Shown: positions 41,452-55,695 of the stretch, piece after piece | Layout: each line of letters begins with the position of its first letter | How positions within the stretch are numbered: position 1 is the first letter of the stretch | NCBI GenBank assembly: GCA_030544215.1 | Contig: JARZZO010000016.1 | Span: 35,672,001 to 35,736,000, forward strand | Length of the DNA stretch: 64,000 bases | DNA from: Zantedeschia hybrid cultivar | Taxonomy: Eukaryota; Streptophyta; Magnoliopsida; Alismatales; Araceae | Direction: 5' to 3' | Made by a program: the position numbers and the translations under genes | Notes under the pieces: generated by a model | The model's database searches: none | Told to the model about the DNA's origin: nothing | Seen by the model: only the letters and a program-made list of their open reading frames with translations

Positions 41452-44400
41452 ATGATGCTCTGGTCAGGTAGAACTCTCGGCATGGTTTCCATTGAACAAG
41501 AAGATGTGTTTGAATATGAGGTAGATGCTAATGCCCCTCGCAATTATGATTACCATTCTGAGAATGGGGGAGATGCTAATGCCCCCCATGACTCCAACTT
41601 CTTTTACATTGAATATGAGGGAGATACTTATGTCCCTCATCAGGCTCAGTTTAACCATGACCAGTATGATCCTAGTACCAACCATCCTCATGTGCACGTA
41701 ATCTCCAATCCCACTTATGAGGTAGTTCAAGATCAAGCTGAGCTTACGTCTAACAATCCCCTTGATCTGGTTACCGTCTTGGGAGCTCTGGCTACCCACG
41801 TGAACTCTCAACAACTTGAGGCGATCCAATCCATTCTTAAGGGGAAGACATCCTTGCCTTCTGACGAACCGAATCCCGCGGTTCCCCCTGTTGTTCGTCA
41901 AGTTCCTCCCCCTCCCCATATTCCCTCTGTTCATCAAGCTATGGAGGGTCTTCATATTTCTACTCCCCGACCGTCTGGGCCACAACAATCTTCCTCGAGA
42001 TACCTGGCTAGATCGCATATGCCAACTCACCAAAATGCCTTCGAGTATGACGGAAGCACTGCCGGACCTCAACTGTACTGCCCCCTTGCCACAGTTACTC
42101 CAAATGGCAAGCTTATCATGCTTCATCACCTCCTCCTCCCCAAATCGATCCAGTGACTCAGGCCTTACTCACGAAGATGGATCAGATGGACTAGCAATTC
42201 AATAATTTTAAGAAAATAATGGGAGTCAAGGCTGTGTCTGAGATCACCCTCCCCAGTTTGCCAGTATTTCATTTGCCGCCTTCTGAAATGTCAGTGTACA
42301 GAAAGTATAATGGTTCTGGTAACCCCTTCACCCACTTGAAGGAATTTATGTATGAATCCTCTTTCTGGCAGAACGACAAAAGGTCACTGGCATTCTTATT
42401 CAGGAAATCATTAGAGGGACCAGCCCTCGAGTGGTTTTTCTCGTTGGATTCGTCTGATGTGGAGGACTATGAAATTGTGTCAAGAAAGTTTATCTAGCGA
42501 TACTAGGATAGAATTGCACCGTTCTTATCAATAATTGACCTGGTGGCTGAAAAGATGAAGCCCGATGAAGACTTCATCACCTATGCTGATAGATGGAGAG
42601 GTATGGCAGAGAAAATAAAGGATCATATGTCCGAGTCAAAACAAGTGAAAATGATGATGGCCAACTCCACGCCCTAGTATAAGCTAGTCCTCACATTGAA
42701 TAATTTAACTAGCATGGCAGAATTATATGAAAGGGCACGCTATTGCCAGAATGCTTTCAAAGATTCAATCTTCTCCAGCATCTTTGACCCCCATAGACCC
42801 AGCAGACCTCCACTTCAGAAGCTTGCCATGCCAAACTCTCCTAGCATGAGTCCTACTACTAAGGGCACACTTTCCCATGAACAAATCAGCACTGTGAATA
42901 ATAGCCAACTGCAGTTCATGAGGAACCAACAGCAACAGCCGCAGTATATAGGGTAGAGACCGCCGAATCAGCAGGGCTTCAGGACGCCTCAGCAACCATA
43001 CCAGCCAGCCTACAATCAACCTCAGTAGCAGTATTAGTAGAAGTTCAACCAGTCATGTCAGCAACCAGCATACCACAATGTACCCCCCCAGGCGATTACA
43101 ATCAGCAGAGAAAACCTCCAGGCCCAAAGAGGGCATCTTATCCTCCACTCCCAGAATCTCTAGCTGACATATTCAACGCCCTTATGGAAGCTAATGCTCT
43201 AGTATTTCCTAAGGAGAAAATTGTCTGGCCTCAAAATGTTGATACCTTTAGATATTGTGTCTTCCATAGACAACCCGGACATACAGTGGACGCGTGTTTC
43301 CAATTCAGGGACTACATCCATGATCTCAATGACCAGGGAGGCAGTGATTGGGAGGAGATGAGAAAATACATAGCCGCCCTGAAGGCAAGAAGATCACAGC
43401 CACAGCAGCAACAACAGCCGCAACAACAGTAACAGCAGATGCCAAGAGCATCGACACAAGCAGCAACACCACCAAGTATGGGCATAGTGCAGAACCCGTT
43501 GTCGGAGCATCAAAATCAAGTCGCCCTAATTCTTACTAATAGCCAATCTGAGGCTAATAAGGGGAAACAATGGAAGGAAGATGAATCTTCCTCTGTCTAC
43601 TCAACAGGCCACATCTCGAGTACTGCCGAGCAACTGCCTCGCCGCATTCTCTGTATATCCAAACCAGAAACTATAACTGTTACTCCCATACCAACACCTG
43701 CCTACCATAGACCCACTCCACCGCCTACCTTCCTTAAATCCATTACCCCCTCCGCCACCATGCCTCCACCAAATAACCCCCCGCAACCCAACCACGAACC
43801 CCTCATGCTTCTAAACCATTGCTACGCATACTATTTCCCCCATCATCTGCACTAACCATTCACCCCAATACCATACAACCTTCCAAACCAATCATCCACG
43901 TTCCAACGCCTCCACCAAACAATCCCCTACCATCACCTGTTTACGAACCCATTACCCCCTTTAAACCCCTCATCAATACGACGGTACTTAAGATCTCACC
44001 TGGACCTTCCAATATTGAACAACATACGCTTTGGAGCGGGAGAATCTTCAATAAGGCCTTCCTTCAGTCTACCGTAAGAGACGGCTCATCACAATCGTCA
44101 GAAGAAATTCATAATGAAGAGAGTGCACCTGGCACTCAGACCTACTGAAGCAGCTAGACAGAACATTGGCACGCATTTCCATACTAGAACTGATCAAAAA
44201 ATCCAAGATCCATCAAGAGGCTCTAATGGAGTATCTGCAGAGAGTGATGGTCAGTGAAGATGTGCCAGTAGTGAAGATAACTGCACTGCTAGTTCCACAG
44301 GGGGATCATCCCTCCATAACCTTTCACACATCTGAACTAGCACCACCAGTAGCCACGAGCATAGTGCTCAGCATTATAGTTAACATATGCAAGAAGGTTG

Positions 44401-44972
44401 TGGATGCATGTCTAGTTGACACAGGGGTCTCTATTAATGTACTATCACCGAAGATCCTGGAATTCTGTGGTGTACCCAAGGAGAAGTGGTTGCTTTCACC
44501 TATTTCTGTTACCGCCTACGACAACTCTACCCGTTCCCTTCTAGGAATGGTTTACTTGAAGGTAGAGTTAGGTCCCGTTTGTCATGCCGAGCTCGAGTTC
44601 CACATCTTGGAGATCGACCCCTCTTTAAAAGACATCCTTGGCCGTCCCTACATCAAATCCCTTAAGGCCATACCTTCTACAAATCATCAATGCCTCAAGT
44701 TTTCTTATAAGGGACGAATCATTATAGTAACGAGCATGTCAATCCTTGCTCCTATTCATTATTTGAACACCAAACCGACTCCTCTACCTGGCCGACAACC
44801 CATTTTGTCAGTATTACAGGTTTGTTCTCCCTCGGCTGATCCTTTGAAAGCCACTATACTTGTTCCTTGTCCAGTTGATGCTGTTAAAAGGGGGAAGTGC
44901 GTGAGTATCCTAGGCTGGGACATCATGATGAAAGGTGGTTATCAACTTGGAAAAGGCCTGGGCACAAATTGA
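41452..44972 (+). pseudogene. Gag-protease of Tat element 2
   Basis: This is homologous to element 1 gag throughout. The start near MMLWSGRTLG (41452) matches MLLRSGRDLS. The gag domain (SSFWQNDKRSLAFLFRKSLE) is at 42219-42497 with stops after it, and the rest continues at 42696-42956. The knuckle (YCVFHRQPGHTVDAC) is at about 43251-43300. The protease active site reads DTGVS instead of DTGAS (about 44415). A G-patch remnant stands at about 44930-45030. Many stops and at least three frameshifts are present. Confidence 0.85.
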
Positions 44973-45179
44973 AGGGCAGAACCAAGCCTATCAAAGACAA
45001 CAGAAGGGTACCTGGTAATGGTCTGGGCTATAAGCCAGCGAAGGTGAGATGACACATTGTTCAGCAATAGGAAGATAAAGATGGTTAGAAAATCTGAAAG
45101 ACGATGACCACCCCATGCAAAGAAAATCGGGATCCCTTGACTTGGACCTTATATACACATTTTATTAAGAGACCCGTGA

Positions 45180-46134
45180 TTAATCATAACAATGATAACA
45201 CGGTGGGTAATCACTTCCCACTTTGACCTACAGGATATTTATGGGAGGGATTTAGCTAGGCACTGTTCTGAGTTGCTGACGTACCAATCCCTGAAGGCTC
45301 TGCGGCCGATAAAGAGGAGGAAGATTCAAGATCCGGAGTGCAAGTGGTACCGCTGGTTTAACACATGGGACCTATACGTTGCACTGAACAGGCTGTTCCT
45401 TGATCCCTCAGAACCGAAGTGGCCTCCGTTGATTGATGAGTTGTTTGAAGGGGCCATCTTTGATAAGAGAATTTTGTTAAGTGAAGAGACAGACGAAGGG
45501 GAGCCCGATGATCCCTATCAGCCTGGATTCACCACTGAACTTCTCTGGAGGAGAACCTATTCCTATCATATTTTCGCCCTCCATACCTTGTTCTGCACTC
45601 TGCTCCTAACCCCGACCAGGTCGAGGGTTATTACTGAAGATATTCCTCAGGCTCTACCCATTATGGTTACTTTGTTCCCTCGGGACCTAATTCTTCAGAT
45701 TCCTCTCGATCTTGAGAGGATCCATGATCTGATCTGGGACATACTATTGTATGATCCCCCCAATCCTTTGGCCTTGGTGCCATTACCTCCTCATTCTCCC
45801 CCTTTCCAGATTCACTCGTATTTTATGATCACCTCCAATAATCTAAAAAAAAAATGCCAATTTGGCAACTCCCTCCTCCCGTATCCTCGTCGAGGAAACA
45901 TCATATTACTTGTCCGAATATACCCCATCGTGCGGGTCACTCGGGCAAGATTCTCTTCTAGATCTGCTTTGCCCCCCCTCTCGAGAGGATTCACCTGTAT
46001 CCCTTGATTTTTATCCTTCTTCGTCCTCACTAGGTCATGATAGTGAGTCTAGCGGTGAGCAATCTAGTGAAGTTAGTCAGGTTAGGAAGTCTAGGAAGTC
46101 AAATGGTAGACAAGTTCCAGATAGATGCCTCTAG
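45180..46134 (+). pseudogene. Linker between protease and RT of Tat element 2
   Basis: The first frame (45192-46007) matches the segment after the G-patch in element 1 (ARHCSELLTYQSL, YRWF, DLYVALNRLFLDP). At an A10 run (45845-45854) the conserved text moves one frame forward (VEETSYYLSEYTPS, GQDSLLDLLCP). The same +1 relation and an A9 run occur at the same place in element 1. The role of this linker is unknown. Confidence 0.7.
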
Positions 46135-46149
46135 GATCTAGCTTTAAGA

Positions 46150-48720
46150 TGCCTTTCTTGCTCTCAGATTCCCCAGCTATTAGAGAACCCCATTCAGATG
46201 CTAGAAGAATGTGAAGTTGATGAGTTAGTCGATGACGGGTATGGGGTATATGAATTGTTACACGAGAAAGACCCCATTACTGAAGAAGAAGAAACTGACG
46301 AGGATGCGGCTGAGGCGTACGCTAGTGGAGTGAAGAGATTTGATGAACCCTCAGTTGCCGTAGAAGAACCTACCAAAGAGATTAATTTAGGAACTGAAGA
46401 CTAACCTAAGGTTGTCCTCATCAGTAAAAAATCTTTCTAAAACAGATGAGGAGGCAGTGGTTCGAGTTCTCAGAGACTATAAGGATACTTTCGTATGGAG
46501 CTATTAGGATGTGCCGGGATTAGATTCTTCCTTAGTGGAACACCGATTAATATTGAAAGATGGAGTTAGCCCGGTTAAACAGAAATTGAGGCGATTCCAC
46601 CCTCAGATGGCTTTGAAGATGAAAGAAGAAGTTGATAAATTACATAAAGCCAAATTTATTAGAGTTGTCCTCTATCCGCAATGGCTGGCAAATATAGTCC
46701 CGGTTATGAAAAAGGATGGGAAGGTCAGGATTTACATTGACTTTCGAGATTTAAACCGGGCATGTCCTAAAGACGACTTTCCACTGCCTCACATAGATGC
46801 ACTCATCGACAACACAGCTGGTTATGAAACACTGTCATTCATGGATGGATTCTTAGGGTATAATCAGATTCGCTTGGCAGAAGAGGACCAAGAGAAGATG
46901 TCGTTCACTACACCTTGGGACACTTGTTGTTATGTTGTTATGCTATTCGGATTGAAGAATGCTGGAGCCACTTATCAGAGGGTTATGATGGCTATATTAC
47001 ATGACATGATGCACATTGATTTAGAAGTGTATGTGGATGATCTGTTCATGAAATCCAAGACTAAGGCTGAGCATGCCAAAGTATTGGCAAGAGTTTTGGA
47101 AAGGTCAAGAGAATATCAATTGAAGATGAATCCCAAAAAGTGCGTATTTGGTGTATCATCAGGAAAGTTATTAGGATTCATCGTGAGCAAACGGGGCATT
47201 GAGATCGATCCCTACAAGGCTAAGGTTATTAGAGAAATGCCACCTCCCCGAAATTTGAATGAATTAAGAGGATTGATCGGGAAGTTGTAATTTATTCGCT
47301 GCTTTGTCTCTCAACAGTCACAAAGGTGTAAGCCGTTTTACGAGCTTACTAAGCCGGGAGTCAAGTTTGATTGGGACGATAAGTGCCAGGAGGCATTCGA
47401 TAGATTGAAGACATATCAAGCAAGTCCTCCTATTTTGAGACCACCATCTCCAGACAAACCTTTGATTTTATACATTTTTGTCCTGGATGACACAGTGGGG
47501 GCTGTCTTAGCACAAGAAGATGAAGAAGGGAAAGAGAGGGCAGCCTACTATCTCTCTAAACTCCTTAACCCCGCAGAACAAAGATACACCGCAATGGAGA
47601 AGACTTGTGCTGCATTAGTATGGGTGGTTCAGAAGCTGAAGCATTATTTTCTGGCCCATGAGGTCCATCTCATCTCTAGGATGAATCCCATCAAATTTCT
47701 TCTCGAGAAATCTGTCCTTACGGATCGATTAGCACGATGGTAAAGCTTTCTATCTCAATTCGATATCATTTATATTCATCAGAAAGCAATCAAAGGTTGT
47801 GCCATTGCAGAACATCTTGCTCATCATCCTCTTCCTCGTTTTGATCCAGTTCGATCGGAGTTTACGGATGAAAAACTGATGCCCATAGACAGAATCAAAG
47901 ACGATATGTAGACTTTGCATTTTGACAGAGCTCTGAACTCTCATGGTAAGGGTATTGATATTGTTCTACTATCACCTGAAGGTGTCACTATTCCACATGC
48001 CTTTCAGTTTGACTTTCGTGTCACCAACAATATTGTTGAATATGAGGCTCTTCTAGTTGGTCTCGAGGCCACTCATCTTCATGGTGCCACCAAGCTCAGG
48101 ATTGTAGGTGATAGTCAACTAATTCTCCGCCAAGTGCTTACCAAGTATCGCACTTTTGATCCTAAACTCAAACCTTACCAAGAACTCACTTCTGCCTATG
48201 CCAAGCTTTTCACTGGATTGATCTTTGTCTATGTTCCTCGGAATCAGAACATTCTAGCCGATGCTCTAGCTTCTCTCGCATCATTTCTAAATTTCTCAAT
48301 CAGTAAACAATCTGAATCAATCATCGTCCATAGACATCTTTCACCTGCCGTAAAAGACCCTTCATTCCTTAGGACTAAAGAGAAATTGCTGAAGAAGGTT
48401 AGAGATGGAGATATTGTGGAGAAGTGAGAGATCATGTTATTGGAATTGCAAGAAGAGATGGAAGATGAAGAGAAACCATGGTATTTTGAGATTGCCAAAT
48501 ACTGTGAAGATCAGTCATACCCTGAAGAGGCCACAGTTGAGGAGAAAAGGACTATCAGGAGAGAGATACACTCTAGTTGGAGGAGCGCTTTATAAACGAG
48601 GTTTTGACGGTGTTCTTCTGAGATGCTTGGACGAAGATGAGCTTTGGAAGGTTATGGAAGGAGCTCATGCTGGAGTTTGTAGTGGCCATGTTAATGGACA
48701 GATGTTATCAAAGAAGATCC
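46150..48720 (+). pseudogene. RT, dual RNase H and integrase start of Tat element 2
   Basis: Reverse transcriptase text (NIVPVMKKDGKVRIYIDFRD, YVDDLFMKSK at about 47030) is at 46511-47290. RNase H is at 47300-47743 and the archaeal-type RNase H at 47915-48300 (LHFDRALN, where element 1 has LHFDGALN). The integrase finger begins near 48630 and is cut at GATCC (48716-48720). The glycine of KLLGFIV is intact here, where element 1 has a stop. Its own stops include one at 47743 and one near 46505. Confidence 0.85.
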
Positions 48721-48800
48721 TGTTGGGTTCTCGGGTTTCTCCGGATCTCTCGTACAGCGAAAATAAAAATAAAATGGAGATCCATTCTCGTTTCGAAAAA
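48721..48800 (+). repeat. Left terminal inverted repeat of the copia composite
   Basis: It begins TGTTGGGTTCTCGGG, then TTTCTCCGGATC and AAAATAAAAATAAAA. The complement of 58026-58105 has the same blocks in the same order. Confidence 0.7.
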
Positions 48801-50948
48801 TCTAAAAACTAGATTTGTGGGCTTCGCCAGTGGGGCTTGGCGGGCCCCGGGCGCTCGTTGGCGGCGGCCTGCAAAAACCCCAGAGCCACCGGCTGCAATT
48901 TGTTGCAGTTTAGGGCTTTAGCGTTTTTCGATGGGCTAGGAAGAGGGAGACCGAGCGGTTCGGGGGGGAGGAGGGTCGGTCCAACTGGCTGACTCCTAGC
49001 CAGACCGCGCGAGCCAAGGCTAAGCCAAGGCTTGCACCTGGCTAAGCCAAGGGCTCGAGCTAGGAGGGCCCTGGCTCGGTCCTAGGCCGAGCCCTGGCTC
49101 AGCAGTTAGGCTGAGCCCCCTTTGCCCTTTTAATCCCTAATTAAAACCCCAAGAAATCTTATTAAACCTTCCCATTTAATAATTAAATTAGATTTTAATT
49201 TGATTTCAAAATTGTTTTGAAATTTAAATTATTATCAAATTTTATTAATTTGGACAAAATGATTAAGGAATCATTTATATTAACAAGATGTTGTTAATTA
49301 ATTAAGCTTAGTTATTAATTTAAGCATTAATTAATAATTAATTTTAATTGATTAATTTAAATGTTAAATTAGTATATATATTAGTTAATTGTTGTTAATT
49401 GTTAATTTAAATGTTAAATTGATAATTGACTTTAATTAACTGATTAGATGGTTTAATTAGATGTTATTAATTATTGATATAAAAGTTAAATTGATAAATA
49501 ATATTTTTCTACTAATCTAAGAGTTAGATTAGTGGTTAACTATTCATTAGTGTTAATTATTAGTTTAATAGTTAAATTAGTGATTAACATTTATCAATTG
49601 ACTAATTTAAGTGTTAGGTTAGTAGTTAATAATTAATTATAGTTGATAATTAATTTAAATGTTAAATTATTAATTAACTTTGTTGGACTAGTCTAAGAGT
49701 TAGATTAGTTATTAATAATCTAATTGTTAGATTATTAATGTGGTTTAATCTAAGTGTTAGATTATTTAATTATTATAATTGTTATAATGGTATGGAATAA
49801 TCTAAAATTATTAATTTGGAGTGTGTGCAGATGTGATATGTGTTTTGCTGCATTTAAATTTGATTTAATTGCATGTTTATCTTATTAAAAGAGTTTTCGA
49901 AATTCAAATACCAAGTTTGATTGGAACCCAGGTTTTTGAAAGCCAAAACTATTTAATTTTGAAAAACTCTTTTATTTTAGCCGTGTGATGCGCTATATCT
50001 TGTGTGGATAGGATAAAACACACCGTGGTCATAGATATATACTTATTTAATTATTCATGTGATGAATGGATTGTGTGGATCGTGGATGTATGGTTATTTA
50101 TTAATTGTTAATAAATAGAGGTCTGCGTACCTCTCCCTCTCACGAACTCCGATGTACTTCTACCTCCCTCTGTCTTGTACTCGCCATAAGGCCTTCTTTA
50201 ATTTACTTGTAAATTCTAGAATTTGATATAATATGATCGAGGCAACCGAGGAAGGAGCGAGGACGATCCATAGCTGCAACTAGGAAGGTGAAAAGATGAA
50301 GATCCTTTGCCTATGTGTTTGTAAGATAGTCTGATATAAATGTTATGTTAGATTGTGCACGTTTGACTGTTGGCTCAAGTCAAACCCACTATGCTGTCCA
50401 TGACCACACTAGACATGTATGTGATGCATTGTTTTTAATGTTTGATTGTGAATCAAAGCAGGTATAGTATTTATTAAATATATATGATATATTTATACTA
50501 TCACCTAGTAGAGACCAAGATAAAAGTTATCTAAATACCCTCATCTAAACTCTAAGCCGTAACGTGAGTAGTTAAGAACTTACCGTATGGTCCACCATCG
50601 TTATAGTCATAGGATTAGAATCACTTTAGGCAAGTTTGTTGTGCTATCCACAAGGCCTGTTTAATTGTGAGGAGAAATTGTGGCTATGACATTAGATGCC
50701 TATATGATCGGGGTAGATGAACCATGTAGCTTTGTTGTGCTATCCCCACTAGGAGACTGTCGGCGTCTCCCGTTTTATATAACTGAGGGTTATACAGTTC
50801 GTCGAAAATTAGTGGGAGTTAAAACTTGAACAAAAGACCATATCTTGTTTTAAATTTTTAATAATTGAACATCTGCTAAAATAAAACTTATCTCCTGTAG
50901 GAAATTATATCGTCGTATAACCTACTCCGTGGCATACTTGATGTCCTT
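48801..50948. other. LTR-like and AT-rich region left of copia gag
   Basis: A GC-rich part (about 48830-49130) contains repeats of GCTAAGCC/GGCTCGGCC type. It is followed by about 650 bp of AT-rich sequence with many copies of GTTAAATTA, TAATTAATT and AGTGTTAGATTA. From about 50000 it resembles a transcribed leader. It may hold the remains of the LTR that starts at 48721, but no LTR end or primer-binding site was found. Confidence 0.45.
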
Positions 50949-53900
50949 TTGACTTACCTGATCTACTCGGATTGGCTCATACACTTGAAGAATGTCTTCA
51001 GATATGAGCAGATTGCCTACGCCCTTAATGTTGATCCTCCTGCTGAATCGGCATTAGATGCCCCTGAAGCAGAGATGATAGCTAACGATAAAAGATCGAA
51101 GGACAAAGGTAAAAGAGTAGTAAAGGGTGACTGCTTCTACTATAAACAGAATGGTCGTTGTAAGAGGAACTGCAAGGAGTTCCTCAAAGATAAAGCTCAT
51201 GGAAAGGTGAAGCTATCTGAAGCTTTAGATATCTATATGATAGATATCAACTTGTTAGTTAGAGATTCTACATCTTGGGTATTGGATACCGGATGTGCTT
51301 CTCATATCTGTCATGATGCGTAGATGCTGACAAGTAAGCGCAAGCTAAGACAAGGTGAGGTGGAATTGAGACTACGAAACGGTGCAAAAGTTGCGGCAAT
51401 TGTTGTTGGGACAGCAAACCTTAGTCTTCCATGGGGAGACGTCTTATCATTAGAAGATTGTTATTATGTTCCTAGCATAATAAAGAACATCATATCAGCA
51501 TCTTGTTTGGATAAGATAGGATATAGGTTGTCTACTAAAAATAGAAGTTTTTCGATTTATTATGGTAATAAATTAATAGCTTCGACATCTTTACTCAACG
51601 GACTATATCTCTTAGATTTTATTATTACAATCTTCACATTGATAGTGCTCTTAAGAAGAGCAAGAATTGTGTGAACCAAGCCTACATGTGGCATTGTAGA
51701 CTTGGACACATTGGTGAAAGCAAGCTGCAAAGGTTGCACAAGCATGGTTATTTAAATGCATTCGATTATGAATCGTTTGCGACATGTGAATCCTGTCTTA
51801 TGGGAAAGATGGAAAAATCTCCATTTACTGGACATGGAGAACATGCTAAGGACATTCTGGAATTAATACATTTGGATGTATGTGGTCCTATGTCCACCCT
51901 AGCCAAATGTGGCTTCTCATACTTCATCACATTCACCGATGACTTCTCAAGATTCGACTATGTGTACTTAATGAAGTACAAGTCGGAAGCATTTGAGAAG
52001 TTCAAGAAGTTCAAGAATGAAGTAGATAAGCAGTTAGGAAAGAGTATTAAACCTCTTCGATCAGATCGAGGAGGAGAATACTTGAGTACTAATTTCACAA
52101 AATTCTTAAAGGATAATGGTATCCTTTCTCAGCTAACCCCTCCATATACACCACAGATGAATGGTGTATCAGAAAGGAGGAATCGCACCTTGTTGGACAT
52201 GGTGCAATCCATGATGAGCTTTTCGGGATTACCAGTGTCCCTTTAGGGGTATGCTTTAGAGTCAGCAGCATACCTACTAAATAGAGTACCCAGCAAGTCT
52301 GTGGCCTCTACTCCATATGAGATATAGAAAGACAGGAAACTAAAATTTAAACATGTTAAAGTCTGGGGTTGTCCTGCTCATGTAAAGAGGCATGATCCAG
52401 ACAAGCTGGAATCACGAACTGATAAATGCAGGTTTGTGGGATATCCAAAGGAAACCTTTGGATACTAATTTTAACATCTTGGTGAACAAAAGGTGTTTGT
52501 CGCTAGGAAAGCTGTCTTCTTGGAAGAGGAATACCTTCTCTAGGAGGACAGTGGGAGTAAAATAGTACTGGAAGAGGTTCCAGATCCCCAAACAGCTACA
52601 TTATCATCAGATGAGATATCAGTTCCTGAATTTGTTCAAGTACACACATATGAGCCTCGTAGATATGGTAGATTACCTAGACTACCCGAATGATATGTGG
52701 GACATATCGCTGAAGGTGAGTCTAAGGTAGAATATAATGAGGATGATGATCCTAAAACCTACCAGGAGGCCATAGAAGGCCCAGAAGCTGGGAAATGGCG
52801 AGAAGCCATAAACTCAGAAATCTAGTCTATGTACACCAACCAAGTTTGGAACTTGGAGGACTTGCCCAAGGGTATTGTACCCATCGGATGCAAGTAGGAC
52901 TTTAAGAGAAAGATCAGTGCTGATGGACGGATCGATACTTATAAGGCAAGATTGGTGGCAAAGGGATATCGTCAAAGGCAAGGAATTGACTATGACGAGA
53001 CTTTCTCACCAGTTGTCATGATAAAGTCGATCAGAGTTCTACACGCCATAGCTGCACACTACGATTACGAGATCTGGCAGATGGATGTGAAGATTGCCTT
53101 CCTCAACGGCAACCTTGAGGAAGAGGTGTATATGATAGAACCAGAATGTTTCACATCTAAGGAATCTCCAGATAAAGTATGCAACCTTCAAAGGTCCATT
53201 TATGGATTGAAGCAAGTTTCCTGGAGCTGGAACATAAGATTTGACGAGGCTTTCAAGTCTTATGACTTCATTAAGAATGAAGATGAGCCTTGTGTGTACA
53301 AGAAGACCAGTGGGAGCGCAGTCACCTTCTTAGTTCTTTACGTAGATGACATACTACTCATTGAGAATGATGCAGCTATGATGTCATCGGTAAAGATCTG
53401 GCTGTCGAAAAACTTCTCTATGAAGGATTTGGGTGAAGCATCCTACGTATTGGGAATACGGATCTATAGAGATAGATCAAAGAGGATATTTGGAATGACC
53501 CAATCCTTGTACATAGATACTATAGTCAAAATGTTTAGCATAGAAAATTCCAAGAGAGGTTTCATACTGATGAGACATGAAATTAATCTCTCAAAGGAGT
53601 AGTCTCCTAAGACTCCTAATGAGAGGGCATTCATGGAAAGAATACCCTATGCCTCTGCCATATGATCTATCATGTAAGCCATGCTTTGTACACGGCCTGA
53701 TGTTGCATTTGTTCTAAGTGTTACGAGAAGATTTCAGGCTGATCTAGACGAGGAGCACTGGAAGGCAGTGAAATGTATCCTTAAGTACTTAAGAAGAACT
53801 AAGGATATGTTTCTTGTCTATAGAGGAGGTGACTTGAAACTGCGAGCCTTTATTAACTCAAGTTTCCAGTCAGATCCAGATGACAGCAAGTCTACATCTG

Positions 53901-54325
53901 GATTCGTGTTTACTTTGAACAGAGAAACAGTGTGCTGGAAGAGTTCTAAGTAAGCAACCACTGTAGATTCGACGACTGAAGCTGAGCACATCGCTGCAGC
54001 TGAAGCTTTCAAGGAAGTAGTGTAGTTGAAGAAGTTCATTACCGACCTTGACATAGTTCCCTACATCTTTGATCATGTTCTGCTGTTGTGCTACAACAAT
54101 GGGACTACTGCACAAGTGAAAGAGCCGTGGTCTCATCAGAAATCGAAAGATATTCTAAGGCGCTTTCATCTTATCAGAGAGATCATATCTAAAGGAGACG
54201 TAATAATGGAAAGAGTTCCATCCGTCGACAATGTAGTAGATCCACTGACAAAGCCGTTGGCTAAAATTGTGTTTGAGCGTCACCTAGAGTCTATAGGCTT
54301 ACTGCATAAAGGTGATTGGCTTTAG
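50949..54325 (+). pseudogene. Copia gag-pol, broken, gag internally shortened
   Basis: A short gag start (IHLKNVFRYEQIAYAL) runs within about 40 codons into the knuckle region, so most of gag is missing. The knuckle itself is damaged (CFYYKQNGRCKRNC). The protease active site LDTGCASHIC is at about 51281-51310. Integrase (HCRLGHIGESKL, IHLDVCGPMS, SDRGGEYLS, NGVSERRNRTL) is at 51671-52246 and continues past a stop. Reverse transcriptase (VAKGYRQRQGIDYDETFSPV, LYVDDILL at about 53338) is at 52952-53602. RNase H, with stops, runs to 54325. Integrase before reverse transcriptase marks it as Ty1/copia. At least eight stops disrupt the frame. Confidence 0.9.
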
Positions 54326-54339
54326 TCCAAGTGGGAGAT
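54326..54339 (+). other. Polypurine tract of the copia element
   Basis: CCAAGTGGGAGATT lies directly before the TGTTAGTC LTR start and shortly after the end of the RNase H frame, the usual place for plus-strand priming. Confidence 0.7.
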
Positions 54340-55356
54340 TGTTAGTCTTAGGTGGCCTACATGTAACGACCCGCCACCCTATAATCAGGGATCCGATTAC
54401 TAAATGGGTACCGAATCATTAATTTGGAACCAAACCAGGATCTAGGTAAGTCTGGGAAATAAACAATAAACTAAGCTAAACATTCACATCGCATTGAATT
54501 AAAAAGAAAGTGCAAGAATTAAAAGTTATTACAATGTGACTCGACACAGCAAATAATTACATATTCGAACTGAAAAGAAATAATTAAGCGTACAGGCCAG
54601 AAATAAAATAACAACTACGTCGGGGGATACCCCTGAACAACCGCCGCTGGCGCGCAACTCAAAGTGGTACTCTCCTCGCTAAGCCTGCTTGGAACCCTCA
54701 CTTGAAAACCGCAGGGGTGAGTCTCAATGAAAAGACTCAGTAGGTATCCTTCGATCCCCACTGCCCACTCACACACCCACAAGTGCAAAAACACAGCTGA
54801 AGGTAAAGTAAGCAAGTAAAGCAGTAATTACTACTCCTAAATCTCGATATGAGTCACATGCATTCGAAATATAACACGCATATTTCTAAAATCATTCTAC
54901 TAGGGAGCCCACAACCACCGTCTCGGCAAAACACGCCAACCGCACAAACGAAGGTGGGAAACACCGACCGGCTGAGACCAAGTAGTACCCCTCGGATAGC
55001 ACGCTAGCTACTCCAACCTAACAGGCTCTAGGTGGTTACTACTTCTCTTAGCACGAGTGACACTTCACAGGTACCACACCCACACCGGTACTAGTTAACC
55101 CCGGGGTTCACCAGGTGACCCTCTCTCACTAGGCGTCACCCAGCCACACCCACACCGGCGCTGTGTTCCACCCACACCAACACAGGATGATAAAGCGCTA
55201 CAACTGTCACTCTAGGCCCACGGTCGCACGAAACACAACACGGTGCGATCCGGTCACATAGGAATCCTCATCCTCGAGTACGATTACAATCATGCAATTA
55301 ACCAAACTATCTAACAATGTAACACATATTAATAACATGAATTAGTGTGTTCTGTC

Positions 55357-55695
55357 TTAAATCGCGTCGTCCAAGGCCGACGTCATTCAAGCCTCCTAAC
55401 CTGGTTCATAAAAACTTGGCCTCGGAAATGGCCTAAAACGCGTCGTCACATGTAGCCGCCTTTTGAAAGGCGTCGCTGTCCCTCGTCGCCTGACAGCGAC
55501 AGAAGCAGGGACAGGCTACGGGGTGATTTCCACTAAAATGCGTCGTTCACGCAAGTCGCCTTTTGAAAAGGCGTCGCTGTCCCTGGACGCTTATCAGTCC
55601 CGGGACAGGGTCTGTTGTTGGGCTAAATCGTGTCGTGGATGGGAGCCGCCTTTCTAAAAGGCGTCCCTGTCCCTCGATGCCATTTGGTCCAGACA
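55357..55695. repeat. GCGTC-N10-GACGC array in the solo LTR (7 copies)
   Basis: Copies start at about 55357, 55433, 55461, 55536, 55560, 55622 and 55655. Three pairs are back to back. In the second members the spacer is GCTGTCCCTC, GCTGTCCCTG or CCTGTCCCTC, so here spacers are related and the array seems to have grown by local duplication. Right arms are partly changed to GCCGC or GTCGC. Confidence 0.85.

Noticed and set aside
41464..42129. 221-codon minus-strand frame
   Set aside because: It is the antisense of the element 2 gag. The plus-strand text aligns with the gag of element 1.
48721..50948. A complete 5' LTR of the copia element
   Set aside because: It does not match the TGTTAGTC LTR at 54340, and no LTR end or primer-binding site was found before gag.
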